64,000 nt of DNA from SXIZ01 sp040079795 (GCA_040079795.1 JBEBJQ010000013.1:4151-68150); one strand, 5' to 3'; shown: positions 36,195-45,835, numbered from the stretch's first letter. The notes: a model not told the origin generated them from the sequence alone. Program-made: numbers and translations.

Positions 36195-37061
36195 ATGAGT
36201 ATTGAGATTAGTAATTCAGTCGGTAAACTAGGTAAAAATAATGTAAACGATGTTGTAATGGTTCAGCATTTATTGCTCCAACATGGACTGGCGATTGGAC
36301 GGGCAGACGGACAGTGTGGGGTTCGGACGATAGCAGGAATCACGAATTTTCAGGCTGGTTTTTTACTTCATCCCGACGGTTTAGTTGAGCCTGAAGGAAA
36401 GACCCTGAAACGCTTAAATATGATTGGATTTAAACCTGCTACACCCAGTAAAGTGGCACCAATGGTTACTTCATTACACACGATTAAACAATCAGTTCCG
36501 AGTGAGGTTACTGGCTCTATTACTCGTTTGGTACCTCGATCTAGTTTAGGTATTTTAAATCCTGGCTTAAAAGCAGTTAATAACGCTTATATGATTGAAA
36601 AACTTGGTAAGCCCCGTGAATCATTTAGCGCAGATTGCCAGCCTGTAACGAATGCAAGTTTGAAGAAACACATGCAAACTGCTTCTGTTGGTCCTTTCAG
36701 GGTAACTGGGTTAAAACCAGCACTAGAAGTTTTGCGGGCTATCATGACTGAAATCGCTACAAAACATCCTGATATTTATACTGCATTAGGCACTGCCGGC
36801 ATGTTGTGTTGCCGTAACGTTAGAGGTTCAAATACTTCAATTTCGAATCATTCCTGGGGGAGTGCAATTGATTTGACGCTGAATGGGATGCTGGATAAAC
36901 GAGGTGATCGTGGTGTGACAGTGCAATACGGTTTAAGTGTGATAGCACCGATCTTTAATAGTCATGGATGGTTTTGGGGGGCGGCATTTAGAACCGAGGA
37001 TGCAATGCATTTTGAAGTGAGCCGCTCTTTGCTCGACCAATGGTTACCCGATTTGAAATGA
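36195..37061 (+). CDS. Putative T6SS peptidoglycan-peptidase effector (PG_binding_1 plus M15)
   Basis: From ATG 36195 this is a 288-residue protein with no signal peptide. Residues about 10-75 form a peptidoglycan-binding-1 fold (VMVQHLLLQHGL, ADGQCGVRTIAGITNFQ). Residues about 165-285 form an M15-type D,D-peptidase domain with zinc ligands His219 and Asp226 (SNHSWGSAIDL) and His272 in MHFE. It would cut cell-wall peptides. Lack of a signal peptide together with a cell-wall activity, and the place between tssG and clpV, argue for delivery by the T6SS into target periplasm. A GTG ten codons upstream is an alternative start. A housekeeping endopeptidase is less likely. Confidence 0.75.
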   Translation: MSIEISNSVGKLGKNNVNDVVMVQHLLLQHGLAIGRADGQCGVRTIAGITNFQAGFLLHPDGLVEPEGKTLKRLNMIGFKPATPSKVAPMVTSLHTIKQSVPSEVTGSITRLVPRSSLGILNPGLKAVNNAYMIEKLGKPRESFSADCQPVTNASLKKHMQTASVGPFRVTGLKPALEVLRAIMTEIATKHPDIYTALGTAGMLCCRNVRGSNTSISNHSWGSAIDLTLNGMLDKRGDRGVTVQYGLSVIAPIFNSHGWFWGAAFRTEDAMHFEVSRSLLDQWLPDLK

Positions 37062-37110
37062 TGCTTCTCATAAGTTGTTGCTTATTGATATATTGAAATT
37101 GGAGTGGTGA

Positions 37111-37611
37111 ATGCAAATTTTGCAGAGTTTACAAAAAATTTTATTAGGAACAGTTATATTTTTGACGGGTGCGCTTGCTACCTCATCAGTTGCTGAATTG
37201 GGCGAAGCTAAACAGCATTTAGCAGGTAAAAAAGATTGTCAGTTTTTCTCGCCAGCTGAATGGGGAGATAGTCTAGTTACATGGCATGGGCAATGCCAAG
37301 GCGGGAAAGCGCATGGCCTAGGGGTTTTACGTGCATATCGAAAAGAGGCAAATACGTTACTTTTTTTAGGTACTCTTGAACAGGGTGAATTGAGTTTGGG
37401 TGTAATTGATGGTGTCGAAGGTTATATTGCAGGGCAATTTGCTCAAGGCAAGTTACTGCCAGAAGTTGAACGCAACGTGATTATAAGTGCATTTCGAAAT
37501 GCTAGTGCCGCTGCTAAAGCTTATAGTCAACGCTTAAAGCAAAGCGGTAATGTGCGGTCAGCAGAGTTTTATTTGAAAAAGGCACAAGAGTTAGAACGGC
37601 AGATGGATTAA
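37111..37611 (+). CDS. Exported small protein, candidate immunity to the M15 effector
   Basis: This 166-residue protein starts at an ATG with GGAG 6 bases upstream. Residues 1-28 are a signal peptide (VIFLTGALATSSVA), without a lipobox. The mature part has one MORN-like stretch (WHGQCQGGKAHGLGVL, near 54-69) and a helical C-terminus (about 115-166). I do not recognise a family. It follows the peptidase gene by 49 bases, is exported, and so would meet the effector in the periplasm; that is the case for immunity. An accessory T6SS role cannot be excluded. Confidence 0.5.
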   Translation: MQILQSLQKILLGTVIFLTGALATSSVAELGEAKQHLAGKKDCQFFSPAEWGDSLVTWHGQCQGGKAHGLGVLRAYRKEANTLLFLGTLEQGELSLGVIDGVEGYIAGQFAQGKLLPEVERNVIISAFRNASAAAKAYSQRLKQSGNVRSAEFYLKKAQELERQMD

Positions 37612-37720
37612 TCAACATAAGTAATTTTTTGAGTTTGGCGTTTAATAACAAAAAACCATTTGGAGGATTATCCTTTGATCCGAGTATCTTACGCTTTAAA
37701 TAAACAAAAAGGACACCAAA

Positions 37721-40456
37721 ATGACCGAAATCAGTAGAGTCGCCTTGTTTGGCAAGCTCAACGCCGTCTGCTATAAAGGCATAGAAGGTGCGACTGTGTT
37801 TTGCAAATTGCGTGGTAATGCTTATGTGGAACTTGTGCATTGGCTGCATCAGCTATTGCAGTTGCAGGACTCCGATCTGCATAAAATCATCCGTCAGTTT
37901 AATCTTGACCCCTCGCGTTTAGCAAAAGACTTCACCGAAGCTTTAGACCGTCTGCCCAGAGGTTCTACGTCTATCTCCGATTTGTCGCAACATATTGACG
38001 ATGCGGTAGAACGCGGCTGGGTTTTCGGGACGCTGATGTTTGGGGAATCGCAAGTGCGCTCCGGGCATTTGGTGGTTGGAATCTTAAAAACCAGAGCCTT
38101 AACTAATGCGTTGTTAAGTATTTCTAAGGAATTTGAGAAAATTAAACTTGAGACGTTAACTGATCGTTTTGCTGAAATTGTCAAAGGCTCGCCAGAAGAG
38201 GGCTTGGCAGCCAGCGATGGCTTTCAAGTTGGCGGAGGAGCCGCTCCGTGTGAAGCCAGTGGCGCAATGGCTCCTGCGCAAATGGGTAAACAACAGGCTT
38301 TGAAACAATTTACCGTCGATCTGACCGAACAAGCGCGGCAAGGCAAGATGGATCCTATCGTGGGGCGTGATGAAGAAATTCGTCAGGTTATCGACATCTT
38401 AATGCGTCGTCGCCAAAACAATCCAATTTTGACCGGTGAGGCGGGGGTGGGTAAAACCGCTATCGTTGAAGGGTTTGCCCAAAAAATTGTGGCTGGTGAT
38501 GTACCGCCTTCTTTGCTGGATGTGACTTTGCGTACCCTTGATGTTGGTTTACTACAAGCCGGTGCGAGCATGAAAGGCGAATTTGAAAACCGTCTGCGCC
38601 AAGTGATCGAAGAGGTTCAAGCATCTGAGAAACCGATCATTCTTTTTATTGATGAGGCTCATACCTTAGTGGGTGCGGGCGGTGCAGCAGGGACAGGCGA
38701 TGCCGCGAACTTATTAAAACCGGCTTTAGCGCGGGGCACATTGCGCACGGTTGCCGCCACGACTTTTGCCGAATACAAAAAACACATAGAAAAAGACCCG
38801 GCGTTAACCCGCCGTTTTCAGGTAGTTCAAGTCAACGAACCGAGCGAAGAAAAAGCCATTCTGATGATGCGCGGAGTCGCTTCGGTTATGGAAAAACACC
38901 ATCAAGTACAAATTCTGGATGAAGCCTTGGAAGCCTCAGTGCGCTTATCGCACCGCTATATTCCGGCACGGCAGTTGCCGGATAAATCAGTTAGTTTATT
39001 AGATACAGCTTCTGCCCGCGTCGCGATTAGCCAGCATGCCGTGCCTGCCGAAGTGGATGATTGCCGCAAGCACATAAATGCCCTCAATACCGAGCTTGAA
39101 ATCATTGCCCGAGAAAAAGCCATTGGTATTGCTATTAAAGACCGTGAAACCCTGGCAGCCGAAAAGCTCGCCAGTGAGCAAGGGCGCTTGGTAGGTTTGG
39201 AACAACGCTGGGAGACTGAGCGGGATTTAGTCAAAAACATTCTCGATATTCGCGCACAATTACGGGCATTAACCGGTAAAGTTGAAGGTACCCAAAGTGA
39301 TTTGGAAATAGCCGCCGATGCCGCTGGTGGAGACGCAATACCTTGTGTCTCTACCGACCCTGTTGCGCGTGAACAGCTTTTAGAAGACCTGAAAGCCCTT
39401 CAAGCCAAACTACAGGAATTGCAAGGCGAATCACCGTTAATTTTGCCCAGTGTTGATGCGCAAGCGGTGGCTTCAGTGGTCGGTGATTGGACGGGAATAC
39501 CGGTTGGGCGGATGGTAAAAAATGAAATCGATACCATCATTCATCTTGCTGACAACATTGAACAGCGCATTATCGGCCAACGCCATGCCTTGGATATGAT
39601 CGCCAAGCGTATCCAAACCTCGCGCGCCGGCCTGGATAATCCTAACAAGCCAATTGGTGTATTTATGCTGGCGGGTACGTCCGGAGTTGGTAAAACTGAA
39701 ACCGCTCTGGCTTTGGCAGAAACCCTATATGGCGGCGAGCAAAATGTTATTACCATTAACATGAGTGAATATCAGGAAGCGCACACAGTTTCCACCCTAA
39801 AAGGTGCGCCGCCAGGTTATGTGGGTTATGGTGAAGGAGGGGTGCTTACCGAAGCCGTAAGGCGTAGGCCCTATAGTGTTGTGCTATTGGATGAGGTGGA
39901 AAAAGCCCATCCTGACGTACACGAAATTTTCTTTCAGGTATTTGATAAAGGCTGGATGGAAGATGGCGAGGGTAGGGTGATTGATTTTAAAAACACCCTG
40001 ATTTTACTCACCACCAATGCGGGAACGGACATGATTATGAATCTGTGTAAAGACCCCGACTTGATGCCAGAACCTGATGCCATTGCTAAAGCCTTGCGTG
40101 AGCCGTTGTTAAAAGTCTTCCCGCCAGCATTATTGGGGCGATTGGTGGTTATTCCGTATTATCCCTTAAGCGATGAAATGATTTGTGCTATTACCCGCTT
40201 GCAACTGGGACGCATCAAAAAACGTATCGCCGAAAGCCATAAAGCGCCGTTTACTTATGATGATGCCGTAGTGAAATTGATTGCCAGCCGCTGTACAGAA
40301 CTGGAAAGTGGTGGTCGGATGATTGATGCCATTTTGACCAATACGGTTTTGCCTCGGATAAGTCAGGCATTCTTGCTGAAAATGATGGCTGGCGAGGTGA
40401 TTGAGCGGGTGCATGTGAGTGTGCAGGATGGGGAGTTTGGGTTTAGTTTTGAGTGA
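37721..40456 (+). CDS. clpV: T6SS sheath-disassembly AAA+ ATPase ClpV (TssH)
   Basis: This 911-residue ClpB-like unfoldase has a Clp-N domain (1-150), a first AAA+ domain with GEAGVGKT and LFIDEAHT, a coiled-coil middle domain (about 430-540) and a second AAA+ domain with GTSGVGKTE and LLDEVEKAHP. ClpV-type features such as AVASVVGDWTGIPVGRM separate it from ClpB. It extracts TssC from contracted sheaths. The start has AAAGGA upstream. Confidence 0.96.
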   Translation: MTEISRVALFGKLNAVCYKGIEGATVFCKLRGNAYVELVHWLHQLLQLQDSDLHKIIRQFNLDPSRLAKDFTEALDRLPRGSTSISDLSQHIDDAVERGWVFGTLMFGESQVRSGHLVVGILKTRALTNALLSISKEFEKIKLETLTDRFAEIVKGSPEEGLAASDGFQVGGGAAPCEASGAMAPAQMGKQQALKQFTVDLTEQARQGKMDPIVGRDEEIRQVIDILMRRRQNNPILTGEAGVGKTAIVEGFAQKIVAGDVPPSLLDVTLRTLDVGLLQAGASMKGEFENRLRQVIEEVQASEKPIILFIDEAHTLVGAGGAAGTGDAANLLKPALARGTLRTVAATTFAEYKKHIEKDPALTRRFQVVQVNEPSEEKAILMMRGVASVMEKHHQVQILDEALEASVRLSHRYIPARQLPDKSVSLLDTASARVAISQHAVPAEVDDCRKHINALNTELEIIAREKAIGIAIKDRETLAAEKLASEQGRLVGLEQRWETERDLVKNILDIRAQLRALTGKVEGTQSDLEIAADAAGGDAIPCVSTDPVAREQLLEDLKALQAKLQELQGESPLILPSVDAQAVASVVGDWTGIPVGRMVKNEIDTIIHLADNIEQRIIGQRHALDMIAKRIQTSRAGLDNPNKPIGVFMLAGTSGVGKTETALALAETLYGGEQNVITINMSEYQEAHTVSTLKGAPPGYVGYGEGGVLTEAVRRRPYSVVLLDEVEKAHPDVHEIFFQVFDKGWMEDGEGRVIDFKNTLILLTTNAGTDMIMNLCKDPDLMPEPDAIAKALREPLLKVFPPALLGRLVVIPYYPLSDEMICAITRLQLGRIKKRIAESHKAPFTYDDAVVKLIASRCTELESGGRMIDAILTNTVLPRISQAFLLKMMAGEVIERVHVSVQDGEFGFSFE

Positions 40457-40539
40457 TATTTTAAATGGCTGGGATCAGTTCATAATTTAAAACTTTCAGG
40501 CTTGTTTGAGCTGATGTACTTAAATTTGAGGATCAAATA

Positions 40540-40593
40540 ATGGCAACAAAAAGTGGAAGCTATTGGTTAGAGTGGGCTAATATTAACCCTTAA
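40540..40593 (+). pseudogene. 17-codon mini-ORF, possible gene remnant
   Basis: An ATG with GAGG 8 bases upstream reads MATKSGSYWLEWANINP and stops. The good translation start but immediate stop suggests the beginning of a lost gene, or a chance frame. I see no continuation in any frame over the next 80 bases. Confidence 0.2.
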
Positions 40594-40677
40594 GCAGGAA
40601 TTTTTTTATAGATTCCGATGCATGCTATTTATGTTTGCAGCTAAGTGTCCAATCTTGGCGCACAATGCGGAGATTTT

Positions 40678-41307
40678 ATGATTGCGAATTTTAATAATGC
40701 CGTTACACAAAACGCACAAATAAGCCCAGTGGTACTGCATTGGCCCCCGTCGTTGCGCCTGGTTGATGAACAGTTTTTTGAGTTTTGTCAGGTAAACAAG
40801 GAATTACGCATTGAGCGCACGGCTTTAGGGGATTGTGAAATTATGGCACCTACAGGCGGTGAAACAGGTTGGCGAAACTTGAGCCTGGCGGCCCAGTTAT
40901 ATAATTGGGCAGAGCAAGAGGGTAGCGGCGTAGCATTTGATTCATCGACTGGGTTTGTTTTACCTAATGGCGCGATTCGCTCACCTGACGTTTCTTGGGT
41001 TATGAAATCCCATTTAGCAGCCTTAACGGCCAAGCAGAAGCAACGGTTTTTACCGCTTTGCCCAGACTTTGTGCTTGAGCTGCGTTCACCCAGTGATAGC
41101 TTGCAAAAGCTACAGGACAAAATGCAGGAATATATCGACAACGGTGCTAGTTTAGGCTGGCTGATTGATCCAGAGCCGAAAAGTGTCTTGATTTTTCAGC
41201 CTGAAAAAGCCCTATTAAATTTAAGTAATCCTGCATTTTTATCAGCTGACACTGTGTTGATGGGTTTTACTTTGGATATGCAAAAAATTTGGAATGTGGC
41301 TTTTTAG
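40678..41307 (+). CDS. Uma2-family (DUF820) PD-(D/E)XK nuclease-like protein
   Basis: From ATG 40678 (GGAG 6 bases upstream; an earlier in-frame GTG at 40645 lacks one) the product is 209 residues. The restriction-endonuclease-like core shows SPDVSWV (Asp), FVLELRS (Glu) and LQDKMQEYIDNG (Lys/Gln). Uma2 proteins are abundant in cyanobacteria and multiply in other genomes; their role is not settled. It lies between clpV and vgrG and may have inserted there rather than belong to the T6SS. A contribution as effector is possible but unsupported. Confidence 0.75.
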   Translation: MIANFNNAVTQNAQISPVVLHWPPSLRLVDEQFFEFCQVNKELRIERTALGDCEIMAPTGGETGWRNLSLAAQLYNWAEQEGSGVAFDSSTGFVLPNGAIRSPDVSWVMKSHLAALTAKQKQRFLPLCPDFVLELRSPSDSLQKLQDKMQEYIDNGASLGWLIDPEPKSVLIFQPEKALLNLSNPAFLSADTVLMGFTLDMQKIWNVAF

Positions 41308-41407
41308 CTTATAGAAAACCCGCAAGATGGAACCGTGAATGGTTTCAGCACAAGGTTTTTTAGTACATAGTATCAACACGATATTGTTTTTTAGGAACTC
41401 TTAAATT

Positions 41408-43363
41408 ATGTCCACTCAAGATACCCGCTTTGCTTCAGTCACCACCCCATTAGGCTCGGAAGTTCTGCTCTTCAGTCGTATGAATGGGTATGAAGCACTC
41501 AGCAGGCTTTTTGAGTATGAAATTGACCTATTAGTTGATGAAGCTAATAAAAGCATCGTCACCGGTGGTTTTCCAACTAATGCAGTGTTGGGGCAGCCGA
41601 TGACCATCACCCTGACATTACCCGCTGGCGGCAAACGCTATTTTCATGGCTTAGTGACCCAATTTAAACACCACGGTGTTGTAGAAGATTTTTATCAATT
41701 TCGCGCTGTCATTCGCCCCTGGCTATGGTTTCTGACCCGCACCAGTAACTGCCGGATTTTCCAGGAACAAACCGTCCCCGACATCATCAAAAAAGTCTTT
41801 GCCGAGAACGGCTTTAGCGACTACAAACTGGAATTGACCCAAAGCTACCAGCCGCGCGAATATTGCGTGCAATACCGCGAAAGTGACTTTAACTTTGTCA
41901 GCAGGCTCATGGAATGGGAAGGAATCTTTTATTATTTTAAACATGAAGCATCTAAACACACCCTAATAATCGGCGATTCCATTAATGCTTACCAAACTAT
42001 TGGGGGCTATGAAACCATCCCCTATTTCCCGCCTGAAAACACTGGCCGCAGAAACCGCGACCATATTGCTGAATGGCAAACCGCCCATCAAGTGCAATCC
42101 GGGAAATATGTATTAAACGACTATGACTTTGAAAAGCCAAAAAGTAACCTGATCACAAAATTTACCGAAATAAAGCCGCACAGCCTTGCAGACGGCGAAC
42201 AATATGACTACCCCGGCAATTATTATGAGCCGCCGCTGGGCGAAAGCTACTCTAATATCCGTCTGGACGAACTGCAAAGCGACTACCAAGTTATGCAGGG
42301 CAGTGGCGATGCCATGGGCTTAACTACCGGCATGCTCTTCACCCTTAAAGACCATTACATCTCGCCTGAAAACACCAAACATATCCTCATTGCGGCAAAC
42401 TACACCATCGTCAATAACCAATATCGCGCTACCGCAACGGAAAGAACCCATTTTGAATGTGACTTCAAAGCCATTCGCTCCACCCAACAGTTCCGTGCCG
42501 GGCGCTTAACCCCTGTGCCTTTCGTTCAAGGCCCCCAAACCGCCACCGTCGTTGGCAAAGCCGGAGAAGAGATTTGGACAGATAAATACGGACGGGTAAA
42601 AGTCCAATTTCATTGGGACCGCTACGGCAAACACAACGAAAACAGTTCCTGCTGGATCCGTGTTGCCACCCCCATCGCTGGCAAAAACTGGGGCTGGGTC
42701 TCACTCCCGCGCATAGACCAGGAAGTCGTCGTCAGCTTTCTGGAAGGCAACCCCGACCGTCCGCTGATAACGGGAAGTGTCTACAACGCCAACCAAATGC
42801 CCCCTTACGCACTGCCTGCCAACCAAACCCAGAGCGGATTCAAAAGCCGCAGCTCCAAAGGTGGCACACCTGCCAACTTCAATGAAATCCGCTTTGAAGA
42901 CAAAAAAGGCCAGGAACAGGTTTACATCCATGCGGAAAAAAACCAGGATAATGTTGTTGAAAACAACGAGACCACCAGCGTCGGAAATAACCGTACAGAA
43001 ACTGTCGGACATGATGAAACAATCACTATTGGTAATAATCGCACTGAAACCGTTGGGAATAATGAAAACATCACCATTAAAGGTTTTAAAACCGAAACAG
43101 TCATCATGGCATTGGCTGAAACCGTTGGCTTAGGAAAAGCCGAAACCATCGGTCTAGCTAAGGCGCTTAGTATTGGTGTTGATTACGTGGTTACCGTTGG
43201 CAAAGATATTATCGTTAACGCCGGGGATTCTATTAGCTTAACCGTTGGTAAATCCAGCTTGGTGATGAAAAAAGATGGCACCATCATTCTCAACGGTAAA
43301 ACCATTGATGTGGTTGGTGACAGCCATATCCAACTAGACTCTAAACGTATTGATCTGAATTAA
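41408..43363 (+). CDS. vgrG: T6SS spike protein VgrG (TssI)
   Basis: This 651-residue protein has the gp27-like base (residues 1-380: FASVTTPLG, YCVQYRESDFNFVSRLMEWEGIFYYF split over two blocks), the gp5 OB fold (about 400-480: VKVQFHWDRYGK, SCWIRVA) and a C-terminal beta-helix with repeating NNRTETVG-type strands (520-600). No extra C-terminal effector domain is present. The middle third uses many C-ending codons, unlike the A/T-ending codons of the tss genes. It heads a likely delivery operon with the next genes. Confidence 0.97.
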   Translation: MSTQDTRFASVTTPLGSEVLLFSRMNGYEALSRLFEYEIDLLVDEANKSIVTGGFPTNAVLGQPMTITLTLPAGGKRYFHGLVTQFKHHGVVEDFYQFRAVIRPWLWFLTRTSNCRIFQEQTVPDIIKKVFAENGFSDYKLELTQSYQPREYCVQYRESDFNFVSRLMEWEGIFYYFKHEASKHTLIIGDSINAYQTIGGYETIPYFPPENTGRRNRDHIAEWQTAHQVQSGKYVLNDYDFEKPKSNLITKFTEIKPHSLADGEQYDYPGNYYEPPLGESYSNIRLDELQSDYQVMQGSGDAMGLTTGMLFTLKDHYISPENTKHILIAANYTIVNNQYRATATERTHFECDFKAIRSTQQFRAGRLTPVPFVQGPQTATVVGKAGEEIWTDKYGRVKVQFHWDRYGKHNENSSCWIRVATPIAGKNWGWVSLPRIDQEVVVSFLEGNPDRPLITGSVYNANQMPPYALPANQTQSGFKSRSSKGGTPANFNEIRFEDKKGQEQVYIHAEKNQDNVVENNETTSVGNNRTETVGHDETITIGNNRTETVGNNENITIKGFKTETVIMALAETVGLGKAETIGLAKALSIGVDYVVTVGKDIIVNAGDSISLTVGKSSLVMKKDGTIILNGKTIDVVGDSHIQLDSKRIDLN

Positions 43364-43364
43364 C

Positions 43365-44540
43365 ATGAACGGCCCTGAAAATTTAATAGACATACCTGTT
43401 AACAGTGCACCGTTACCACAGGTAGAAAACCATACTGCTTTTCCAAGCCAGTATTACCAAATGCTGGATGTTAGCGATCAAGTCTTTCATGTCATTGTTT
43501 GTCGGCAAACCTTTAACTTACGTAAAATTGATAGCGAAGGTTGCCTTGTTTTAGCGGATGAACAAACGCCATTGGTTACCGGCGATCAATTTTATCGTGA
43601 CATCAATAACAGCAGCATTATTCAGGAAAGTGATTTTTCCCCTTATAAGCCTAAGTGCGACATTTTGTTTGCCTATGCTTATGCCCATGCACCGGGCGGA
43701 AAAGCATGCCCACGCTGGCCGGTTGCTGTGCAAATAGGCGCCTGGCAAAAGCAATTTACCGTGACCGGGCCGCGTAAAATACAGCTTGACGATAGCGGCT
43801 TGTGGCACTTGACTGAACCCGAAGCCATCACCCAAATGCCGATTTGTTACGAAAAAGCGTATGGAGGTACCTGTCAATGGCCGCTGGATAATCCAGACCC
43901 GGAGCAGATTTACGCGGAACAACGCAATCCCATCGGTTGCGGTTATCTCAACCCAGAATGGTTAGAAAAGGCTCAGCTTAATAGCTTTCCGGCGTCCCAA
44001 ATTGAAGCGTTTGATCAAGCATTTGTCGCGAATGATTTTGATTATCCCGTGGTCGGTTTGGGTGCTATTGGCCGCTGGTGGCTGCCCCGCCGCAGCAAAG
44101 CAGGCACTTATGATGATATCTGGAAAAAAACGCGCTGGCCGCATCTGCCATTTGATTTTGACTTTAGTTATTGGAACAGTGCGCCGGAAGACCAGCAAAT
44201 CGATTACCCGAAAGGCGGCGAAACGGTTACGCTCATCAATCTACACCCGAACTCCCGTGTTCAGTTTCGCCTTCCTCACTTTAACGTAAAACTGCTATTA
44301 CATTTGGATGCCGGTATTCCATTATTCAAACCAATGTCAGTAGATACCCTGGTGTTCGACCTTAAAAACCTTCAGCTCATCGTTGTGCAACGCGCCTTAA
44401 TTGCCGCCAGTGCCGGCGTTGATAGCCTGGAAATCGGTACCTGGGACATCGCCGCTGCCCGTGCAGCCAATGACCAAATCCTGGCGCAACAGCGGCAGCA
44501 AAGCCCAGAACAGCAAACAGGAGCAAGCGATGGCCGATGA
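43365..44540 (+). CDS. DUF2169-family T6SS effector adaptor
   Basis: This 391-residue protein starts two bases after vgrG. The DUF2169 domain covers about 20-330, with CPRWPVAVQIG, ITQMPICYEKAYGG, NPIGCGYL and FFDFSYWNSAPEDQQ-like DFSYWNSAPEDQ. Proteins of this family act as adaptors that load PAAR-like effectors on VgrG. Genes of this order (vgrG, DUF2169, DUF4150, toxin) are known in several Proteobacteria. It overlaps the next start by 11 bases. Confidence 0.88.
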   Translation: MNGPENLIDIPVNSAPLPQVENHTAFPSQYYQMLDVSDQVFHVIVCRQTFNLRKIDSEGCLVLADEQTPLVTGDQFYRDINNSSIIQESDFSPYKPKCDILFAYAYAHAPGGKACPRWPVAVQIGAWQKQFTVTGPRKIQLDDSGLWHLTEPEAITQMPICYEKAYGGTCQWPLDNPDPEQIYAEQRNPIGCGYLNPEWLEKAQLNSFPASQIEAFDQAFVANDFDYPVVGLGAIGRWWLPRRSKAGTYDDIWKKTRWPHLPFDFDFSYWNSAPEDQQIDYPKGGETVTLINLHPNSRVQFRLPHFNVKLLLHLDAGIPLFKPMSVDTLVFDLKNLQLIVVQRALIAASAGVDSLEIGTWDIAAARAANDQILAQQRQQSPEQQTGASDGR

Positions 44541-44880
44541 AGCAGCGACTGCTCAGGATGGACAATTTACCCTGATCTGTACCTTACCAGATGTCTGTAT
44601 TACCAATGGTTATCCTATCCCTTATCCCATTACCCACAACATGGATAAAAGCGGACAGTGCTCACCTAACGTTTATTTTCGGGACAAGCCCGCTTTTATG
44701 CACAATGAAAGCTACGTTGATCAAGTTATGGGCGATGAGCCGGGCATGGGTAAAGGGGTAGTATCCAGAACCAATATGGAGATTAGCCACAGTATCGGCA
44801 AAAGTGCCAGCGTTTACATAAACGGTAAGCCGATGGTACGCACTGGTGATCAAGTTTGGATGAACTACAAAAAACCGTGA
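44530..44880 (+). CDS. DUF4150 PAAR-like spike-tip protein
   Basis: The 116-residue protein starts at ATG 44530, inside the end of the DUF2169 gene, with GGAG nearby. It shows ICTLPDVCITNG, YPIPYPITHN, VMGDEPGMGKGVVS and INGKPMVRTGD, the DUF4150 pattern. It would sharpen the VgrG tip and carry the adjacent toxin. Here it is a separate gene from the toxin; in many bacteria DUF4150 is the N-terminal domain of the toxin. Confidence 0.88.
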   Translation: MADEAATAQDGQFTLICTLPDVCITNGYPIPYPITHNMDKSGQCSPNVYFRDKPAFMHNESYVDQVMGDEPGMGKGVVSRTNMEISHSIGKSASVYINGKPMVRTGDQVWMNYKKP

Positions 44881-44916
44881 GCCAACAAATGTGCCTGACC
44901 ATCAGTAAAAAAACCT

Positions 44917-45825
44917 ATGGCTAGATTGCCCAAGCCTATCCGCCCCGGTATAAAAAACAGAGGGCAAAAAGGTAGCATAAAACCCAACACCCAGCCCAGT
45001 CCTGGGCCTATAGGCAATACCCAGGGTATTATTGTCCCCCAAACCAGCCCTAATGCGAGTGGTGCCAACAACAGCGCACCGCCACCCAAACCCAAGCCAA
45101 AGGAAAAAAGCTGGTGGGAAAAACACAGTGACGCAATTCATCTGGGACTGGACGTAGTCGGCCTAATCCCCGGCGTGGGTGAAATTGCCGATGGAGCCAA
45201 TGCGCTGATATACTTGGCCGAAGGCGATAAGGTCAATGCCGCCCTGAGCGCGGCGGCGATGTTGCCCGTTGGTGGGCAGGCGGCGACGGCGGCCAAGCTG
45301 GGCAGAAAGGCTGGGCAAAAACTGGAGAAGGAAGCGGCGGAAAAGGCGGCTAGGGAAGCTGCGTTGAAAGCTGAGCGAGAAGCTGCTAAAAAAGCAGAGA
45401 AAGAAGCTGCTGAGAAAGCGGCTAAAGAAAAAGCAGTTAAAGAAGGTGGGCATGTTAAAGGACCTAAGAAAAAGAAGCTTCGCGAACAATATCTTGGACG
45501 TACACCAGGTAAAAAATCAAAAACTGGTAGGGAGGTTATTGAAAGAATGGAAAAAGATGGAAAAATCGAAAGAAATCCAATAACTAATAAAGTCACTAAG
45601 TTTATGGATTCGCAAGGAAATTGGCGTGATATAAAAGACGCTGATATGGCACATAGTAAAGATGCTGTAACATGGTGGAATGAAACTGGGAGAAAAGATG
45701 TTGCGCGTTCTCCCGAAGTCAGAAAATGGATGCTTGACTCTGAAAATTATACGTTAGATTATTTTAAATATAATCGCTCTGCTGGTGCTAAACTGCCAGA
45801 TAGGTATCTTCCCCCACTAAAATGA
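44917..45825 (+). CDS. Putative T6SS toxin with C-terminal HNH/EndoVII-type nuclease domain
   Basis: This 302-residue protein has a Pro-rich basic N-terminus (1-60), a pre-toxin-like hydrophobic segment (LGLDVVGLIPGVGEIADG, 77-94), an Ala/Lys/Glu helix (about 130-178) and a C-terminal nuclease domain (about 190-302). The domain has GRTPGKKSKTGREV, DADMAHSKDA with His246, TWWNETGR, SPEVRKWM and YNRSAGA with Asn286. It fits the treble-clef HNH/EndoVII toxins of polymorphic toxin systems (GH-E/GHH-like). It would damage nucleic acids in target cells. The DNA turns AT-rich near the start of the nuclease domain, a sign of tip exchange. Confidence 0.8.
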   Translation: MARLPKPIRPGIKNRGQKGSIKPNTQPSPGPIGNTQGIIVPQTSPNASGANNSAPPPKPKPKEKSWWEKHSDAIHLGLDVVGLIPGVGEIADGANALIYLAEGDKVNAALSAAAMLPVGGQAATAAKLGRKAGQKLEKEAAEKAAREAALKAEREAAKKAEKEAAEKAAKEKAVKEGGHVKGPKKKKLREQYLGRTPGKKSKTGREVIERMEKDGKIERNPITNKVTKFMDSQGNWRDIKDADMAHSKDAVTWWNETGRKDVARSPEVRKWMLDSENYTLDYFKYNRSAGAKLPDRYLPPLK

Positions 45826-45835
45826 GAATATTTTA

